Source of the DNA: Robiginitalea aurantiaca
Lineage (GTDB): Bacteria > Bacteroidota > Bacteroidia > Flavobacteriales > Flavobacteriaceae
Assembly (NCBI RefSeq): GCF_030380815.1
Contig: NZ_JAUDUY010000002.1
Coordinates: 558,001-622,000 of the forward strand
DNA length: 64,000 nt
Direction: 5' to 3'
The position numbers and the translations under genes are program-made. The notes below the pieces were generated by a model. It was given only the letters and a program-made list of their open reading frames with translations. It made no database searches and was not told where the DNA came from. Below, in pieces: positions 56,033 to 64,000 of the stretch; within the stretch, counting starts at the first letter, position 1; every line of letters begins with the position of its first letter.

Positions 56033-57160
56033 TTAAACGGCTGCATCCGCAGAGACCGATTCTTCAATCCACTCAAAAAACTGATCGAAAAGGTATTCGG
56101 CATCATGGGGGCCCGGACTTGCTTCAGGGTGATATTGTACAGAGAATACCTTTTTATCCTTCATCCGAATCCCGGCTACCGTCTGGTCATTCAGGTGAAT
56201 ATGGGTGATCTCTAAATCCTCATTGGCCTCGGTTTCCTCCCGGTTAATGGCGAACCCGTGGTTCTGCGATGTGATTTCGCCTTTTCCTGTCTGGAGGTTG
56301 ATAACCGGATGGTTGATTCCCCTGTGACCATGATGCATTTTGTACGTGCTTACACCATTGGCAAGGGCAATGACCTGATGTCCAAGGCAAATACCGAACA
56401 GGGGTTTCCCGCTTTCTATGATTTCCCTGGCTGTGGCTACAGCTGCTTTCAGGGGCTGCGGATCCCCAGGTCCGTTGGAAATAAAGTATCCATCCGGATT
56501 CCAGGCCTTCATTGTTTCAAATGATGTATCGTGAGGGAAAACCTGGATAAGGGCTCCCCTTTTCGCCAGATTTCTCAAAATATTCTTCTTGATTCCAATA
56601 TCCAGTGCTGCAATCCTAATTTTGGAATTCGGATCGCCATGGGTGTAGGGTGATTTAGTTGAGACCCTGGAAGCCAGTTCCAGTCCCTCCATTCCGGGAA
56701 TTTCCTTCAATTCGGCTTTTAGGGTTTCCAATTCATTTACCCGGGTGGAAATAACCGCGTTCATAGCTCCATGATCCCGAATGTAGCTCACCAAAGCCCG
56801 CGTATCTACATCAGAAATCGCAAAAAGCCCGTTGGCATCCAGAAACTCCTTAAGACTCGAATCGGCATCCGGACGGCTATAGTGATAACTGAAATTCTTA
56901 CAGATCAAACCTGATATTTTTACACCTTCAGACTCCACTTCGGTTTCCTTGGTTCCATAGTTCCCGATATGGGCATTTGTGGTGACCATAAGCTGTCCAA
57001 AGTATGATGGATCAGTAAAGATTTCCTGATACCCGGTCATGCCGGTGTTAAAACAAACTTCCCCAAAGGCTGTACCCTCATTATCTCCCACGGACTTCCC
57101 GTGGAACACGGTCCCGTCCGCCAATACAATAACTGCTTTCCTTCTGGCCTGGTACTTCAT
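56033..57160 (-). CDS. carA: Carbamoyl-phosphate synthase small (glutaminase) subunit
   Basis: 375 residues from ATG 57160. N-terminal CPSase small-subunit domain (GTAFGEVCFNTGMTGYQEIFTDPSY), then a class I glutamine amidotransferase with catalytic Cys in FGICLGHQ and the His/Glu pair in QYHPEASPGP. It supplies ammonia to CarB for pyrimidine and arginine synthesis; carB is not in the window. A terminator separates it from rplQ. Confidence 0.96.
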   Translation of the reverse strand: MKYQARRKAVIVLADGTVFHGKSVGDNEGTAFGEVCFNTGMTGYQEIFTDPSYFGQLMVTTNAHIGNYGTKETEVESEGVKISGLICKNFSYHYSRPDADSSLKEFLDANGLFAISDVDTRALVSYIRDHGAMNAVISTRVNELETLKAELKEIPGMEGLELASRVSTKSPYTHGDPNSKIRIAALDIGIKKNILRNLAKRGALIQVFPHDTSFETMKAWNPDGYFISNGPGDPQPLKAAVATAREIIESGKPLFGICLGHQVIALANGVSTYKMHHGHRGINHPVINLQTGKGEITSQNHGFAINREETEANEDLEITHIHLNDQTVAGIRMKDKKVFSVQYHPEASPGPHDAEYLFDQFFEWIEESVSADAAV

Positions 57161-57201
57161 AATACTATCTTCCTTTTTTAGCTTCAGTAACAAAATAACA
57201 T

Positions 57202-57235
57202 AAAAAAAAGGATAGCCGTTGAGGACTATCCTTTT
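57202..57235 (-). terminator. Rho-independent terminator of the ribosomal operon
   Basis: On the minus strand, AAAAGGATAG pairs with CTATCCTTTT around a 10-base loop and is followed by a run of T. It closes the operon after rplQ. Confidence 0.88.
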
Positions 57236-57264
57236 CTTGTTTATAACTTTTAAAAACCCGTAGT

Positions 57265-57957
57265 CTAGGCATCTGAACCTTTCTTCGAATCAGAATCCTC
57301 CTCTGCTGTATCTGAATCCTCAGCCTTGGGAGTAACTTCCTCCGCTGCCTCTGGTGCAGCGGCTTCTGCTGCCTCTTCCTTGACCTCGGCTACTTCCTGT
57401 GTCACTTCTTCCTTGGCAGTCTCCACAGCCTCCGTCGCAGGCGCCTCAGCTTTTGCTTCGGGTGCGACGTCTGTCTTGGTTTCTGCAGAAGCAACAGGTG
57501 CTGCCTCGGATTTATCCGATTTAGAGCGTCGGCTTCTCCGTGTCGATTTCTTCTTGGGTTTGCCTGCGTTGTAAATCTCATTGAAATCCACAAGTTCGAT
57601 CATCGCCATGTCCGCATTATCTCCAAGCCGGTTTCCGAGCTTAATGATACGCGTGTACCCTCCGGGCCGGTCTCCGACTTTCTCAGCAACTGCACCGAAT
57701 AATTCGGTAACCGCATGCTTGTCGCGAAGACTTTTAAAGACGATCCTGCGATTATGGGTTCCCTCTTCTGCCGTCTTATTATTCTCAGCCTTGGATTTTG
57801 TAATCAATGGCTCCACAAATTGCTTTAGCGCTTTTGCTTTCGCCGTTGTGGTATTGATCCTTTTATGCTCAATCAACGAACACGCCATATTGGACAGCAT
57901 AGCCCTTCTGTGTGCCGTTTTCCTTCCCAGGTGATTGGTTTTCTTTCCGTGTCTCAT
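57265..57957 (-). CDS. rplQ: Ribosomal protein L17 with long acidic C-terminal extension
   Basis: 230 residues. The L17 core is residues 1-125 ([40 protein letters not shown]). A basic link ([12 protein letters not shown]) then leads into about 90 residues of Ala, Glu, Pro and Val. Such tails occur on L17 in Bacteroidota, but their purpose is unknown. Confidence 0.97.
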   Translation of the reverse strand: MRHGKKTNHLGRKTAHRRAMLSNMACSLIEHKRINTTTAKAKALKQFVEPLITKSKAENNKTAEEGTHNRRIVFKSLRDKHAVTELFGAVAEKVGDRPGGYTRIIKLGNRLGDNADMAMIELVDFNEIYNAGKPKKKSTRRSRRSKSDKSEAAPVASAETKTDVAPEAKAEAPATEAVETAKEEVTQEVAEVKEEAAEAAAPEAAEEVTPKAEDSDTAEEDSDSKKGSDA

Positions 57958-58006
57958 CGCTTAGTATCGTTTCGTGTGGTACTCAGGCAGTGTTGCCAGG
58001 CCTCAC

Positions 58007-58999
58007 TTAATCTTTATCCAGTTTATACTTTGATAAATCCATTCCAAAATTCAGTCCCTTGTTGATTACCAATTCTTCGAGCTCGGTAAGCGACTTCTTT
58101 CCAAAATTCCGGAACTTCATCAGGTCATTCTTATTGAATGCCACTAAATCTCCCAGGCTATCCACCTCTGCAGCTTTCAGACAATTAAGGGCGCGAACCG
58201 AAAGGTCCATATCCACAAGTTTTGTCTTGAGCAATTGACGCATGTGAAGGGATTCCTCATCATAGGATTCCGTCTGTGCAATTTCATCGGCCTCCAGGGT
58301 AATCCGCTCGTCGGAAAAGAGCATGAAGTGATGAATGAGGACTTTTGCAGCTTCTGTAAGCGCTTGCTTCGGGTGAATGGAACCGTCAGATGAAATTTCG
58401 AAGACTAATTTTTCGTAGTCTGTCTTTTGTTCCACCCTGTAATTCTCGATACTGTATTTTACATTCCGTATCGGAGTGAAAATCGAATCCACAGCAATAC
58501 TGCCCAGAGGCGCATTGGACTTTTTATTCTCTTCTGCGGGAACATACCCCCTGCCCTTCTCGATGATGATCTCCATATTCAGAGTCACCTTTGGGTCCAT
58601 ATTACAAATTACGAGGTCCGGGTTCAGCACCTGGAATCCTGAAATAAACTTCTGGAAATCCCCTGCCGTCAACTGATCTTTACCGCTGACAGAGATGGAA
58701 ACCGTTTCCTCATTAACGTCGTCGATCTGACGTTTAAACCGGACTTGTTTCAGGTTCAGTATAATCTCGGTAACATCTTCAACAACACCTTCAATAACCG
58801 AGAATTCATGATCTACCTTATCGATGCGTACTGAGGTGATGGCGAACCCTTCCAGGGAAGCCAGCAATACCCTTCTCAACGCATTCCCAACCGTAAGTCC
58901 ATAACCTGGCTCCAAGGGACGGAATTCGAATTTACCTTCGAAATCCGTGGAGTCAATCATGATAACTTTATCGGGCTTCTGAAAATTTAATAATGCCAT
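58007..58999 (-). CDS. rpoA: RNA polymerase alpha subunit
   Basis: 330 residues: N-terminal dimerisation domain ([25 protein letters not shown]) and C-terminal domain ([42 protein letters not shown]) that contacts DNA and activators. Confidence 0.98.
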   Translation of the reverse strand: MALLNFQKPDKVIMIDSTDFEGKFEFRPLEPGYGLTVGNALRRVLLASLEGFAITSVRIDKVDHEFSVIEGVVEDVTEIILNLKQVRFKRQIDDVNEETVSISVSGKDQLTAGDFQKFISGFQVLNPDLVICNMDPKVTLNMEIIIEKGRGYVPAEENKKSNAPLGSIAVDSIFTPIRNVKYSIENYRVEQKTDYEKLVFEISSDGSIHPKQALTEAAKVLIHHFMLFSDERITLEADEIAQTESYDEESLHMRQLLKTKLVDMDLSVRALNCLKAAEVDSLGDLVAFNKNDLMKFRNFGKKSLTELEELVINKGLNFGMDLSKYKLDKD

Positions 59000-59017
59000 A
59001 ATCGGATTTGTGTTGTT

Positions 59018-59623
59018 TTATTTAGAGTATAACTCGACAATCAGTTGTTCCTTAATATTTTCAGGAATCTGCATTCTCTCAGGAACGGTAACAAATGTTC
59101 CTTCCCTTTTATCGGAGTTCCATGTAATCCATTCGTATACACTGCTATTGGCAGCGAGGGAATCCCCTATAACCTGAAGTGATTTGGACTTCTCGCGAAC
59201 ACCTATTACATCTCCGGGACTCATGGAATACGAAGGGATATTAACGACTTCTCCATTAACGGTAATGTGACGGTGACCTACTAATTGTCGGGCAGCACGG
59301 CGCGATGGCGCAATTCCCATCCTGAAAACTACATTGTCAAGACGAGATTCGCAAAGTTGCAGGAGTACCTCACCGGTAACGCCCTTGCTTCGGGTTGCCT
59401 TTTCGAATAAGTTTCGGAATTGACGCTCAAGGATTCCGTATGTATACTTGGCCTTTTGCTTCTCCTGAAGTTGAATTGCATATTCGGATTTCTTACCTCT
59501 CCTGCGCGCATTTCCATGCATTCCCGGAGGGTAATTCTTTTTCTCGAAGGACTTATCGTCCCCAAAGATAGCCTCGCCGAACTTCCGGGCTATTTTCGTT
59601 TTTGGTCCTGTGTATCTTGCCAT
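59018..59623 (-). CDS. rpsD: Ribosomal protein S4
   Basis: 201 residues, starting [17 protein letters not shown], with an S4 RNA-binding domain ([33 protein letters not shown]). One of the first proteins to bind 16S rRNA. Confidence 0.98.
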   Translation of the reverse strand: MARYTGPKTKIARKFGEAIFGDDKSFEKKNYPPGMHGNARRRGKKSEYAIQLQEKQKAKYTYGILERQFRNLFEKATRSKGVTGEVLLQLCESRLDNVVFRMGIAPSRRAARQLVGHRHITVNGEVVNIPSYSMSPGDVIGVREKSKSLQVIGDSLAANSSVYEWITWNSDKREGTFVTVPERMQIPENIKEQLIVELYSK

Positions 59624-59712
59624 TTTCTGATCTTTAGAGCGTGCGACTATGAATTAAGGCGAATCCTTCGATAACCGTATCTGCACCCCCAGTGAAAAAT
59701 TAATATTCGTTG

Positions 59713-60111
59713 TTAGACTCTGCGGCGTTTTGGTGGCCTGCAACCGTTGTGCGGTAGTGGGGTAACGTCGACTATTTCAGTAACCTCGATTCCGGCATTG
59801 TGAATCGTACGAATCGCCGACTCTCTTCCGTTTCCGGGTCCTTTGACGTAAACCTTAACCTTACGCAGGCCTGCTTCGTGAGCTATTTTTGAACACTCCT
59901 CTGCTGCTACCTGAGCCGCATAGGGTGTATTCTTTTTAGATCCCCGAAACCCCATTTTCCCGGCTGAAGACCAGGAAATAACATCTCCCTTTTTATTGGT
60001 AAGGGAAATGATAATATTGTTAAACGAAGCAGTGATATGAGCCTCTCCCGTGGATTCCACGATAACTTTCCGCTTCTTTGTAGTCTTTGATTTTGTACCT
60101 GTCTTTGCCAT
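59713..60111 (-). CDS. rpsK: Ribosomal protein S11
   Basis: 132 residues with [39 protein letters not shown] and C-terminal THNAGI-type [17 protein letters not shown]. Platform of the 30S subunit. Confidence 0.98.
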   Translation of the reverse strand: MAKTGTKSKTTKKRKVIVESTGEAHITASFNNIIISLTNKKGDVISWSSAGKMGFRGSKKNTPYAAQVAAEECSKIAHEAGLRKVKVYVKGPGNGRESAIRTIHNAGIEVTEIVDVTPLPHNGCRPPKRRRV

Positions 60112-60192
60112 AGTATTATGAATCTGAGAAATGCTGATCCGGGGGTCGTAATCGCTGGGATCCCGACTTCCTGGCAGCAGCCCTGCTACTTA

Positions 60193-60567
60193 TTATTTAG
60201 TGGCCTTCTTTTTATTAGCAACTGTCTTGCGCTTTCCTTTACGCGTCCGAGAGTTATTCTTGGTCCGTTGTCCGCGCAAGGGAAGTCCAACCCTGTGGCG
60301 AATCCCACGGTAACAGCCGATATCCATCAAACGCTTGATGTTCAACTGAGTCTCAGAACGCAACTCCCCTTCAATGGTTAAAGAAGATACTGCCTCCCGG
60401 ATCCTGCCGATTTCGTCATCTGACCAGTCAGAAACCTTAGTGTCCTCACTTACTTTGGCCATTTCCAGGATTTCCTGGGCTCTGCTCTTTCCGATACCGT
60501 AAATATAGGTAAGGGCTATGACCCCTCTTTTCTGTTTTGGTATATCAACACCTGCAATTCTTGCCAT
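60193..60567 (-). CDS. rpsM: Ribosomal protein S13
   Basis: 124 residues with [28 protein letters not shown] and the [22 protein letters not shown] tail. Head of the 30S subunit. Confidence 0.98.
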   Translation of the reverse strand: MARIAGVDIPKQKRGVIALTYIYGIGKSRAQEILEMAKVSEDTKVSDWSDDEIGRIREAVSSLTIEGELRSETQLNIKRLMDIGCYRGIRHRVGLPLRGQRTKNNSRTRKGKRKTVANKKKATK

Positions 60568-60569
60568 AA

Positions 60570-60686
60570 TTACCCCTGTCTTTGTTTAAATCTAGGATTC
60601 TTTTTGTTGATCACGTACAGCCGTCCCTTGCGTCGTACGATCTTGCAATCTGCACTTCTTTTCTTTATGGAAGCTCTAACTTTCAT
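60570..60686 (-). CDS. rpmJ: Ribosomal protein L36
   Basis: 38 residues from ATG 60686 to TAA 60570-60572 ([21 protein letters not shown] onward), the usual L36 length. Only Cys14 of the zinc-binding Cys/His set is present, so this is the Zn-independent form. The rpsM start follows two bases after its stop. Confidence 0.96.
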   Translation of the reverse strand: MKVRASIKKRSADCKIVRRKGRLYVINKKNPRFKQRQG

Positions 60687-60699
60687 CGTATCCGGTTTC

Positions 60700-60915
60700 T
60701 TAGTATCTATATGTAATTCTCGCCTTCGATAAATCGTAAGGACTCATTTCAAGTTTAACTTTGTCCCCGGGTAGCAACTTGATATAGTGCATACGCATCT
60801 TCCCGGAAATGTGGGCAGTAACAACATGTCCGTTTTCCAGCTCCACGCGGAACATGGCATTGGAAAGCGCTTCAATGATGGAACCATCCTGTTCTATCGG
60901 TGCTTGTTTAGCCAT
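60700..60915 (-). CDS. infA: Translation initiation factor IF-1
   Basis: 71 residues, S1-like OB fold: [32 protein letters not shown], ending in ARITYRY. Normal place between secY and rpmJ. Confidence 0.97.
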   Translation of the reverse strand: MAKQAPIEQDGSIIEALSNAMFRVELENGHVVTAHISGKMRMHYIKLLPGDKVKLEMSPYDLSKARITYRY

Positions 60916-60918
60916 AGT

Positions 60919-62259
60919 TTATGCTACTTTTCTATTCTTACCTGTTTTCATCAGGCCATCGTAATGGCGGTTGAGCAGGTATGCATTAACTTGTTGTACG
61001 GTATCTATAGCCACCCCTACCATAATCAGTAGCGAAGTACCCCCGTAAAAGAGGGCCCAACTGGGCTGAATATTCATCAGTTTAACCACCACAGCCGGCA
61101 ATACGGCCAACAAGGCGAGGAATATGGATCCCGGAAATGTAATGAGCGACATTACCTTATCCAGGAAATCCCCGGTCTCCTTTCCGGGACGGATGCCAGG
61201 AATAAAACCTCCGCTTCGCTTTAAATCATCAGCCATCTTATTCGTAGGCACAGTAATCGCCGTGTAGAAATAAGTGAAAATAATGATTAGCAACGCAAAC
61301 AGGATGTTATAGGCCAGGCCAAAAATATCCTGAAACTGAACCTCCATCCACTGCCCAACAGCAGTCGTATTAAAGGACCTTCCAAGCAATCCCGGAGCAA
61401 ACATAATCGCCTGTGCAAAGATGATCGGCATTACACCAGATGCATTGAGCTTAAGCGGGATATACTGACGTGATCCCATGACATTCTTTTCATAACCTCC
61501 TGAGGCAGTCCTGCGCGCATACTGCACGGGTACCCGGCGAACAGCCATGACCAGCAAAACACTTGCCAGAATAACCGCAAACCATAGGATAACCTCAACA
61601 AGGATAAGCATCGGGCCTCCATTACCATTGAGTCGGGACGCTGATTCCTGAACAAAGGCTTGGGGAAGGGTCGCAATAATCCCAATCATAATCAGGAGCG
61701 AAATACCGTTTCCGATACCCTTATCCGTAATTTTTTCACCCAGCCACATGGCAAAAACACAACCAGTGACAAGAATGATTACAGAGGGAACTATAAAATT
61801 CAGGCCTTTTCCGAGGAGGAAAGCACTATCCGGTACTCCCAGAGCTCCAAGGCTATAGAGGTAAGCAGGGGCCTGAACAATACAAATGGCGATGGTGAGC
61901 CAACGCGTAATCTGTGTTTTGGTTTTACGACCGCTTTCCCCTTCTTTATCCAGTTTCTGCAGATAAGGAATGGCAATTCCCATCAACTGCACAACAATGG
62001 AAGCCGAGATATACGGCATGATCCCAAGTGCAAATACAGAAGCGTTGGCAAAAGCCCCTCCGGTAAACGCATTGAGAATCCCCAAAATACCCTGTTCCGT
62101 ATTTGAAGAAAGTTCGGCGAGCTGCCCCGTATCGATACCCGGAAGGACCACCTGGGCCCCAAAGCGGTATACCAACAACAAGCCAAGGGTCACGAGAATA
62201 CGCGACCGAAGCTCTTCGATCTTCCAGATATTATTTACAATCTCAAAGAATTTCTTCAT
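60919..62259 (-). CDS. secY: Protein translocase subunit SecY
   Basis: 446 residues with ten membrane helices; GKNRKVA at the C-terminus, the plug and lateral-gate regions ([32 protein letters not shown]) are recognisable. Forms the SecYEG export channel, used by the exported proteins throughout this window. Confidence 0.98.
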   Translation of the reverse strand: [446 protein letters not shown]

Positions 62260-62270
62260 AAAGCTTTCGC

Positions 62271-62723
62271 TTAGGCACTAATAGCCTCTCCACCTGCAGC
62301 TTCAATAGCTGCTTTCGCAGTGGCAGTGAATTTATGTGCTGTAATTTTTAGAGGTGATTTCAACTCTCCCCTTCCCATTATCTTTACAAGGTCGTTTTTG
62401 TGCGCAAGACGCATCTCGATCATCTGATCGAGGTTGAGTTCCTTGGCAATGGCTCCATTATCGATAAGCCCCTGAAGTGTATCGAGGTTGATCCCGCGAT
62501 ATTCCTTCCGGTTGATATTTGTGAATCCAAATTTCGGAACCCTGCGCTGCAAAGGCATCTGACCTCCTTCGAAACCAATTTTCTTGGAATACCCGGAACG
62601 TGACTTCGCACCTTTATGGCCCCGAGTAGCTGTTCCTCCTTTACCGGATCCCTGCCCACGACCTACAGTTTTACCTGCCCGGTGTACGGCGCCTTTTGCT
62701 GGTTTTAAATTCCCTAAATCCAT
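62271..62723 (-). CDS. rplO: Ribosomal protein L15
   Basis: 150 residues; Gly-rich N-terminus (RAGKTVGRGQGSGKGGTATRGHKGAKSRSG), GGQMPLQRRVPKFGF and the C-terminal domain. Directly upstream of secY, as usual. Confidence 0.98.
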   Translation of the reverse strand: MDLGNLKPAKGAVHRAGKTVGRGQGSGKGGTATRGHKGAKSRSGYSKKIGFEGGQMPLQRRVPKFGFTNINRKEYRGINLDTLQGLIDNGAIAKELNLDQMIEMRLAHKNDLVKIMGRGELKSPLKITAHKFTATAKAAIEAAGGEAISA

Positions 62724-62735
62724 AGTGATTACCTT

Positions 62736-62915
62736 TTAAGCCTCCTGGGTAGAAACCAGATGTTTTACTTTATCGATCATTCCGAGGACGCTGGGTGTGC
62801 TTTCATGCTCGACCTCTTGTCCAATTCGCTTGAGTCCAAGGGCTTCCAGAGTCCGTTTCTGTCTCTGTGAGCGCTTGATACTGCTTTTTACCTGTTTTAC
62901 GATAATTTTTGCCAT
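62736..62915 (-). CDS. rpmD: Ribosomal protein L30
   Basis: 59 residues from ATG 62915 (MAKIIVKQVKSSIKRSQRQK, later LGLKRIGQEVEHESTPSVLGMIDKV). Normal length and place between S5 and L15. Confidence 0.96.
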   Translation of the reverse strand: MAKIIVKQVKSSIKRSQRQKRTLEALGLKRIGQEVEHESTPSVLGMIDKVKHLVSTQEA

Positions 62916-62927
62916 TGTCCTGCTTCC

Positions 62928-63452
62928 TTATCCGTTGAATACTTTGTCCAGAGAAATACCGCGTTGTTTTGCTACAGTACTGGCATCCCTGAGTTGCAAA
63001 AGGGCGTCAAATGTCGCCTTTACAACATTGTGTGGGTTTGATGAACCCTGGGATTTGGAAAGTACATCCTGAACACCTACCGCTTCGAGAACGGCACGAA
63101 CCGCTCCACCTGCAATAACTCCGGTACCATGTGATGCCGGCTTAACAAAAACCCTGGCTCCTCCAAATTTCCCTTTCTGTTCATGTGGAAGCGTTCCCTT
63201 GTCCAATGGAATACGCACCAAATTCTTTTTGGCATCCTCTACTGCCTTGGCGATAGCGGTGGCAACTTCTTTGGATTTACCAAGTCCGTGTCCAACCACA
63301 CCATTTTCATCACCTACAACCACTATGGCAGAAAATCCGAAGGCACGGCCTCCCTTAGTTACCTTGGTAACACGTTGAACACCTACCAAACGATCCTTCA
63401 ATTCCAGACCTCCTGGTTTAACTGTTTCCACATTTTTGTATTTCCCGTACAT
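62928..63452 (-). CDS. rpsE: Ribosomal protein S5
   Basis: 174 residues with the double-stranded-RNA-binding N-domain and [30 protein letters not shown]. Involved in accuracy and head/body movement of the 30S subunit. Confidence 0.98.
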   Translation of the reverse strand: MYGKYKNVETVKPGGLELKDRLVGVQRVTKVTKGGRAFGFSAIVVVGDENGVVGHGLGKSKEVATAIAKAVEDAKKNLVRIPLDKGTLPHEQKGKFGGARVFVKPASHGTGVIAGGAVRAVLEAVGVQDVLSKSQGSSNPHNVVKATFDALLQLRDASTVAKQRGISLDKVFNG

Positions 63453-63460
63453 AATTCCTA

Positions 63461-63817
63461 TTAAAATTTTAATCCGCCTTCTCTGGCTCCTTCTGCAAGT
63501 GATTTAACTCTTCCGTGGTACTGGTATCCGCCCCGGTCAAAAGCTACGGTTTCAATACCTGCATCAAGTGCCTTTTTAGCCAACGTCTTGCCTACTTGCG
63601 AAGCAAGCTCAGTCTTGGTTCCCTTGACATCACTTAAATCTTTGTCTCGCGAAGAGGCAGATGCCAAAGTTTTACCCGTAGTATCATCTATGATCTGTGC
63701 ATAGATTTCCTTATTACTGCGGAATACGGAAAGACGAGGCCGCTCCTGGCTACCGAAGGAAACCTTGCGGATCCGCCTTCTGATTCTACTTCTATTTTCA
63801 GACTTAGTTAGTCCCAT
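63461..63817 (-). CDS. rplR: Ribosomal protein L18
   Basis: 118 residues: [35 protein letters not shown], and [39 protein letters not shown]. Binds 5S rRNA. Confidence 0.98.
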   Translation of the reverse strand: MGLTKSENRSRIRRRIRKVSFGSQERPRLSVFRSNKEIYAQIIDDTTGKTLASASSRDKDLSDVKGTKTELASQVGKTLAKKALDAGIETVAFDRGGYQYHGRVKSLAEGAREGGLKF

Positions 63818-63827
63818 AACACCTTAA

Positions 63828-64000
63828 TTATGCTGATTTACCTGCTTTTCTTCGAATCTGCTCTCCTTTGAATCTGATTCCTTTCCCTTTGTAGGGTTCA
63901 GGCTTCCTGAAAGAGCGAATTTTGGCCGCAATCTGACCGACCAGTTGTTTGTCGTAGGAAGTGAGCTTGATCGTTGGATTTTTACCCTTTTCAGAAGTCG
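63828..64000 (-). CDS. rplF: Ribosomal protein L6, C-terminal part (runs off the window)
   Basis: The frame enters from the right edge and stops at TAA 63828-63830. The end [20 protein letters not shown] is the standard L6 C-terminus, and the position before rplR is the standard operon order. The missing N-terminal part lies outside the window. Confidence 0.95.
   Translation of the reverse strand, partial: TSEKGKNPTIKLTSYDKQLVGQIAAKIRSFRKPEPYKGKGIRFKGEQIRRKAGKSA

Noticed and set aside
57326-57574. 82-codon plus-strand frame opposite the L17 tail
   Set aside because: It is the antisense of the Ala/Glu-rich extension of rplQ, and its Ser/Ala repeats come from that composition.

Overview
The window reads as the chromosome of a marine flavobacterium (phylum Bacteroidota). 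The evidence is a proteorhodopsin next to a Blh-type retinal-forming enzyme, a FolD/Ffh/ArgS/ribosomal protein set of Bacteroidota type, many short lipoproteins, membrane-bound AraC-type regulators, DUF6090, DUF2306 and NIPSNAP proteins, CtlX, and repeated TAnnTTTG promoter motifs instead of the E. coli -10 box. By eye the G+C content is a little under 50%. That would suit the Muriicola/Zeaxanthinibacter/Robiginitalea neighbourhood, but this placement is only a guess. I see no prophage, insertion sequence, CRISPR array, tRNA or rRNA.

Layout. 1-9.7 kb: envelope proteins (TPR protein, OmpA lipoprotein, amidohydrolase lipoprotein, barrel-like protein), an interrupted small gene, a GH65 enzyme and a DnaQ exonuclease/GIY-YIG fusion. 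9.6-24.4 kb: small membrane proteins, a cysteine synthase/CBS-type enzyme, a LolC/E-type permease back to back with a NamZ-type muramidase lipoprotein, a sterol-desaturase relative, QueE, a DUF853 ATPase, several lipoproteins and small enzymes, and a 40-residue lipoprotein. 24.4-34.7 kb: ffh-folD, a TlpA-like thioredoxin, a one-protein membrane regulator (AraC HTH, one membrane helix, FlgO-like and TPR domains) and several hypothetical membrane or lipoproteins. 34.8-41.0 kb: fhs, the divergent blh/proteorhodopsin pair, DUF6090 and argS. 41.2-48.3 kb: an SDR/DUF2867 protein, then a two-gene polysaccharide locus of a GH2-like lipoprotein overlapping a 1266-residue fusion of a membrane GT2 synthase, a GH26-like domain and a degenerate GH2-like domain. 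48.3-51.5 kb: two amidinotransferase-fold hydrolases around a membrane AraC regulator. 51.6-64 kb: gltA, glgA, eno, carA and the 3' part of the spc/alpha ribosomal operon (rplF fragment to rplQ), all on the minus strand.

How the genes work together. Light-driven proton pumping (rhodopsin plus retinal synthesis) is the clearest physiological module; no carotenoid genes lie next to it, so beta-carotene must come from elsewhere. The GT2-GH26 fusion and its lipoprotein partner look like one machine that makes an extracellular or periplasmic beta-glycan and trims it as it leaves the membrane; this is the best candidate here for an undescribed system. The rest is mostly housekeeping (translation, protein export, one-carbon metabolism, queuosine synthesis, TCA cycle, glycolysis) mixed with poorly characterised envelope proteins.

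Start codons were moved from the longest possible reading frame wherever an internal ATG fitted the signal peptide, the family N-terminus or the spacing to the neighbour better; these cases are stated in the entries.
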